Notes under the pieces: model-generated
Databases searched by the model: none
The model's input: only the letters and a program-made list of their open reading frames with translations
What the model was told of the DNA's origin: nothing
Program-made: the position numbers and the translations under genes
Assembly: GCF_950295315.1 (NCBI RefSeq)
Contig: NC_080164.1
Span: 56,869,296-56,933,295 of the forward strand
Length of the DNA stretch: 64,000 bases
DNA from: Erinaceus europaeus
Taxonomy: Eukaryota > Chordata > Mammalia > Eulipotyphla > Erinaceidae
Reading direction: 5' to 3'
Part shown: positions 58,606-64,000 of the stretch, one piece after another
Position numbering within the stretch: position 1 is the stretch's first letter
How the letters are laid out: each line of letters opens with the position of its first letter

Positions 58606-60319
58606 TAAAGTCTTCTGATTACTTAGGAGCTTCAAGTTCATTTTTATCTGGGCCATTCTGAAATTTTATTGCTTAATATTCTTTGCTGCTAGTACATTTT
58701 TTGTTCATTTATTGATTCATTATTAAAAGAAAATCAAAATAGAAATCACCACCCAAATTGGAAAATAACTGGAAATTATAAGAAACCACAGATTAACTTC
58801 AGGATCTGAGTTTATCTATAGTAAACCTTGGTAGACTCATGATGAAATGGTCGGTGATTCTGATGGATTTGTGTAGAACCTCGTCAGCACATAGACAGCC
58901 CAGTGACCAGAACACAGAGGAACATGCCTCAGAACAAAAGCATAAAGAATTGCTTTTAGTGCAGTGTGCTCCAAATTCCCCTCTCCTCTTCACTAACTTC
59001 CACTCAAACTTAATTTTATTAAAATGTTTTCTAACATTGAATTTTGCCCAGGTCTGAATTCCCTTTCCTCTCTTCTAGATGAATAGCACTTTCATTTCAA
59101 TGTCCTTCCCTCACTTTTTCTTCCCTCTCATTCAGAAGAATCTATTATATGCATAGTCCCTCATGGTGAGAAGGGTGCCAGAACTCAGCTTCTATGAACT
59201 TCTTTTTACTTTAAGCTCTGATTGCAATGGGTCCCTGGGAAGTATTACCAGCTATCATTTAAATATGTATTTACACAATATTTTAAAGACATACATTACG
59301 TAACCAACAGAGCAAAACAGTTCACAACAAGTAAGTGAAATGAAGTGCATTTAAATGATGTTTAAGCATAGATGGCTTTGTGGTAAATGGTGATGAAGGC
59401 TCTGAGATAGATGCTGTTTACCAAGGGAACTAGAAACTATATTCAGGGTCTTCACATTCTTGCTGTGATCATTTTCCATGACCTACAGTTTTTCCCTGTG
59501 GCTTAGATAAAAAGGGCCATTGAATAAAATCACTGTGACTTTTAAATCTGTGAAGTTGTGGCAGTTGAATGAGAAGGTAGTGATGGTGAGGAAAACGAGA
59601 AAGATGATTAAGAAATGGGCAAGAAAACAATTAGAATGAATAGATATTATTTGGCAAGAAAGAGAGCCTATATAGATAACAATTCTGAGAAACTGATTTC
59701 CATAGGAAAGATAAACTTCTCTTTGCGTGTGAGTGACTGTGATTTGGTATTTTTAGTATTTAGTATTTTAGATTTGGTATATTTCAGTTTTTAGCCAGCT
59801 TCCATATCAACCAGAATCATGAGAGGAAACTTTGCATCATCACAGATTTCAAATTTACTTTCAAGTTCCATCAGAAAAGAAAAAACAACAATATAACATC
59901 AACAACCAGAGTATTTTTTTTCAAGTGAACTGCTCTAGACATTGAAAAGTTTACAGATTTACTGTTCCAAATCATATTCAAGTTTTCCTTTCCTCACCTA
60001 TGGCTTTCTCCACATACTATTATTTTCTTGTCCCTATTTGAAACCTCTGGTGCAAGATTCCATGTCTATGATACTACAGTCTTTCCTGCTCAACCCATTT
60101 ATACTTAATTTTCCTTCCCACCTGTTTTTTTCTCCTTGTGGCTAGGACTTTAACTTTGTTGTCCAGACAGTGCTTAGTTTTTCAGAAGTGTTCTTAGTAT
60201 CCCTTTCTATTAAAAAGAAAAAGAGAGAGGAAAAAAAAAACTGGTGTGGTTTAATTTTCATTATTTTTAGGTGTTAAGTTTTAGATTAGCACACTATATC
60301 TTAAACCACTGTGTTAGAA
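58606..60319. other. Unique non-coding sequence
   Basis: No gene or clear repeat seen. Confidence 0.4.
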
Positions 60320-60665
60320 TGCTGCTTGACTCACTTCCAAATTGAAGACCTTTTAAAAAAAATTGAAGCAGTCCAATAATTTTAAATCACTCTACACTGT
60401 GCATTGCAATTTAAAATTATTGGAGTGCTTCAAATTTTTATAAGCCCTTGAATTTGGAAGTGATCAAGGTTCTAGGCATACTCACTGTAGAGCAATTTAA
60501 AATTATAAGAGCTGTCAAATTTTTATATAAGCACTTCAGTTAGAAAAGGGATTTGGGTTCTGGGCATGTGCAGAGAAGAGCCATTTAAATTATTAAAAGT
60601 ACTTCATTTTTTTTTTTTCCCTAAGCACCTGATTTTGGAAGAGTTTTGGTTTGTGCAGCCTAAAC
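60320..60665. repeat. 86-bp repeat block: one inverted and three direct copies
   Basis: Direct units start at 60406, 60492 and 60580, each with (G)C(A/C)ATTTAAA near the start and GGTTCTAGGCAT or GGTTCTGGGCAT-like words later. Segment 60332-60387 is an inverted copy of 60409-60462, giving a long imperfect hairpin with a loop of about 21 bases; the innermost 15 bases CCAATAATTTTAAAT pair perfectly. Confidence 0.85.
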
Positions 60666-61483
60666 TGACAACTTCCTTTGAGAAACTCTGTAAAGAGATT
60701 TTCAGTCTTTTAAATAGAGCTGGCACTGGGGTATATGAAGCATTTAGCTGTTTTCTGGAATGATTTGAAGCATAACAAGAGAGTGTGTCCCCCTTAAAAT
60801 TCTCTGTGTTGTTGTTACAGCTCTCTTTGGGGGTAAAGGCATTTCCAAGAGCCCTCTGTTAAGTTGCAATTTCTTATAGGAATGAAATTAAGGCATTAGT
60901 TTACTGAACATGGCCTTAGTGGACTGAGGACTCAGGAATATATTGGTGGTGAGGAGGACAGAGTCTGATCTAATATAAGTTTCTCTGTCACCTGGGAATG
61001 ATGGGTATGGACCTGAGTGCAGCATGGGGCCACTTGGTTCTTAAGACTGACTGAGAATAGTCCAGGTGGTTTCATAGTAGAAAATGAGCAAGAGCTAAAA
61101 CTTACTTAGTGTCAAGGTTTTTCTGGCCATCAGTTACCACCCGCCCTCCCCCCACCCCACACACACTTAAGCTGGTCATTAAAAAAAAGGTAGATTCTCT
61201 GATACTTTTAATGTTCATTTGCATTATAGCTTGCTCAGGATATCAATTTTCTCTTTCTGAGAGGTGAAATATTATTCATCTGAATCATTTTAAGGGGAAA
61301 ATTGGAACAAAGGTAAAAATCAATAGGTTCAGCTCTCAGGTTCATTTTCCTTATTTCATCCTTTGGTCAGAAGTCTCAGTGATGTGGAACTAAAAAAAAG
61401 GGGGGGAGAAAGTTTAACAGAGTGAAATTAATGCTACCCTTTTCAAAGGTTTATTTATAAGAAAGGGAATAAAAATAAAATAA
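60666..61483. other. Unique non-coding sequence
   Basis: No gene or clear repeat seen. Confidence 0.4.
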
Positions 61484-61787
61484 ATTAATTTTCTTATTTA
61501 TTTTCCCTTTGTTGTTTTTTTAATTATTTATTTGCCCTTATTTTATTGTTGTTATAGTTATTATTGTTGTTGATGTCATCGTTTTTGGATAGGACAGAGA
61601 GAAATGGAGAGAGGAGGGGAAGACAGAGAGGGGGAGAGAAAGAGAGACACCTGTAGACATGCCTTTACTGCCTGTGAATCGACCCCCCTGAAGGTGGGGA
61701 GCTGGGGCCTCAAACCGGGATCCTTATGCAGGTCCTTGTGTTCCACACCAAGTGCACTTAACCCGCTGCACTACCGCCCAACCCCCA
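61484..61787 (-). mobile_element. tRNA-derived SINE, family A
   Basis: Near full-length minus-strand copy ending CTACCGCCCAACCCCC. Confidence 0.9.
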
Positions 61788-61887
61788 GAAAAATAAAATT
61801 TAAAGTCTTTACAATTGTGGTTTATATTTCTCACCTCAGTGAGACTTTGCTCTTTCAAATATTTACCTTTTAAGAAATATGACTGTC

Positions 61888-62138
61888 TGCGGCGGGTTAT
61901 GTACAGGTGGCGCAAAACACAAGGACCCGCGTAAGGATCCTGGTTCGAACCCCCCGGCTCTCCCTCTGCAGGGGAGTTGCTTCACAGGCAGTGAAGCAAG
62001 TCTGCAGGTGTCTTTCTCTCCCCCTCTCTGTCTTCCTCTCCTCTCTTGATTTCTTTCTGTCCTATCCAAGAATGATGACATCAATAACAACAATAATAAA
62101 ACAATAATGGAAACAAAAGGGAATAAAAAAAAAAGACA
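61888..62138 (+). mobile_element. tRNA-derived SINE, family A
   Basis: Sense copy between AAATATGACTGTC direct repeats; well preserved, with GGTTCGAACCC intact. Confidence 0.93.
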
Positions 62139-62259
62139 AAAATATGACTGTCATGCTACTGTCTGTGAGGGTGCCATTTGGAAAATGTTTGTGTCTACCC
62201 AAATCTCTTAAAGAGGAAATGGTTTTAACCTTCACATGGAAGGAAATGTAACGATTTCT

Positions 62260-62477
62260 CTGAATTAATTTTTTATATAATACTTTACTTATTGTATAGA
62301 GACAGAGGGGAATCAAGCAGGAAGGAGGGAAAAAGGAGAGAGAGAAAGAAAGACAACTGCAGTACTGCTTCACTACTTGTGAAGTTTATTCCCGGAAGGA
62401 GGGAACCAGGGCTTGAACCCTGATCCTTTTACAAGCTAACATGTATACTCTGAAGGGTGTGCCACTGCCCAACTCCA
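62260..62477 (-). mobile_element. tRNA-derived SINE, family A
   Basis: TATTGTATAGAGACAGAGGG to GTGCCACTGCCCAACTCC. Confidence 0.88.
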
Positions 62478-62522
62478 ATTCCTCTGAACTTCTACAGAGG
62501 ATTTTAATCTTCTTTGAAAGCT

Positions 62523-62825
62523 AAAACTCAGTGCTGAACAGTGGTGCACCCAGTTAAACCCACATGTTACCACAAGAACCTGGGTTAAAACCCTTGCTTC
62601 CCACCTGCAGGGGGGAGGTTTCATGAGTGGTGAAGCAGGTCTGCAGGTGTCTGTCTTTCTCTCTCCACTCTATCTTCCTCTCCTCTCTCAATTTCTCTTT
62701 GTCCTATCAAACAAAATAGAAGAGAAACCAACAAACGAAAAAGGTGACCAGGATCAATGGCTTTGTTATAATGGCACCAAGCCCCAGGGATAATCTTGGT
62801 GGCAATATAAAAAAATATTAAAATA
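62523..62825 (+). mobile_element. tRNA-derived SINE, family A, long-tail form
   Basis: GAACAGTGGTGCACCCAGTT, GGTGAAGCAGGTCTGCAGG and the tail module GCACCAAGCCCCAGGGATAA. Confidence 0.9.
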
Positions 62826-64000
62826 AAATATTTTTAAAAAGAAGAAGAAAGAAAGAAAGAATAAATCTAAAATTCTTGTTGGAGAATGTGAAGCTTTTAA
62901 CTTACCTAACGTCTCCATAAAGTCAAGGTAAAATTTCCCAAAGGACTCAGTATATTCATCATTTTTTCTCGCAGTTCCACAAGGTCAAGGTTGTAGGAAG
63001 AAGACACTGTGACCTCTCACAGAATCTACCTATGCTTCATCTCCCTATCCTTGCCTGACAAAGAAAGACATTGCTGTCCATGACTTTCTTGCAGTTGGTA
63101 GCTGAGCTAATGTTTGGGACATAGAAGTTAGTTCACTTGGTAAACCCTTGGTACTTCCTTAAAGAGAAACAAAAAAGTACCATTTTAGAAGACAGAAAAA
63201 TTACCTGGGGCACGTGGAGGTTTGATTCAGAAGTTAGCTATCTAGGCTGTGGCCACAGGACTTTGCTAGGCTTGGAAACCACTGTCCCTCTGAAGATGAC
63301 ACGGGACACTGCTGTATTAGAATCAGCAGTGTGAGGACAATGTCCCCAGTCTTCTAGGCCAGCTGAGCTTGAAATTAAAATGTCATCCTATCATATTAAT
63401 ACAAAATTTAACACGTTAATACATTTATTAATTAATTAAATCACCATGTGTTTGTTGATGAGTCATTGTGTTAGGTACTAAACGATTCAGAGATGAATGA
63501 GGAATAGTCGTTCTCAAGGAATAGCAGTAGTACAACATTTCCAAATGACTAGAATATAAGGTATCACAGTGTATGATGATGTATTTTTACGATATATTAT
63601 AAAACACGGTACCATATGTAATACATATTCTACATTATTACTTTTTATTGGACCTGACTCGTTGTAGTATTTCCATATAGATTATACCAGCATATGGGAT
63701 ATTTATTCAATAAATAAATACTAACAGAAGATAAAAAGTTAGGAAGGATACAAACTCAATACTAGGCAGGACTTGTCAAACATGGGGAATACAAAAATAA
63801 CAGGGAGTGCTTTAAAAATACTGGTCACCCAGAACTCTCACTCATAGGAATCTTTATTTAATTAGAATAGGGAGCCAACATTTTATAAAAGCTCCCCAGC
63901 TTTGATAAGCCCCTTTCTAGGGGAACTAGGATAAGAGTGGGGTCGGAGTGGGGACAATGAACTGTACTTAAGGAGCAAGCAGAGGCTATTTTCCAAAGGA
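62826..64000. other. Unique non-coding sequence
   Basis: No gene; a (GAAA)n run lies at about 62840-62860, and 63440-63500 faintly resembles an old L2 or MIR piece. Confidence 0.4.

Overview
This is vertebrate, specifically mammalian, nuclear DNA: AT-rich, intron-free, with no operons and no intact host gene that I can recognise. Dozens of copies of tRNA-derived SINEs, whose sense strand carries a box-B-like GGTTCGAACCC core, a GGTGAAGCAGGTCTGCAGGTGTC block and a CTCTCTGTCCTATC segment before an A/CAA tail, point to a hedgehog (Erinaceus-like, Eulipotyphla). Eutherian relics (L2-, MIR-, L1MA-, MLT1- and CR1/L3-like) support a placental mammal. The species call is from memory of these repeat families, not from a search.

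Layout. 0-18.8 kb: non-coding DNA with scattered SINEs (families A, B and D below), an A-tailed retroposon I call family X, and a CR1/L3-like relic at about 7.9-8.5 kb. 18.9-22.1 kb: a minus-strand L1 3' half, broken first by a family X insertion and then by a chimera of one retroviral LTR, its tRNA-Lys primer-binding site, and an antisense, 3'-truncated copy of the SEC23IP mRNA (19901-21851). 22-46 kb: mostly unique sequence with SINEs, microsatellites, MIR/L2 relics and some dense, possibly conserved non-coding stretches. 46.6-53.8 kb: a plus-strand L1 with ORF1 and ORF2 remnants, hit by a solo LTR (48444-48738, minus) and by a short two-LTR provirus (51834-53758, plus). The provirus shows no recognisable gag, pol or env but carries the 5' untranslated region and first codons of the cellular gene JDP2. 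53.8-64 kb: an old L1MA-like 3' end, more SINEs including a clustered inverted set at 61.5-62.8 kb, and a four-copy 86-bp repeat block at 60.32-60.67 kb.

How the parts relate. The three LTR insertions share the TGTTGG start, a CA end and 6-bp target duplications, and all sit inside L1 DNA. Two of them carry pieces of host genes, captured in different ways: JDP2 in sense between two LTRs, and SEC23IP in antisense joined exactly inside the primer-binding site. That is the most unusual content of the window. Nothing here looks like a functional protein gene; all coding matches are decayed mobile-element or captured-gene fragments.
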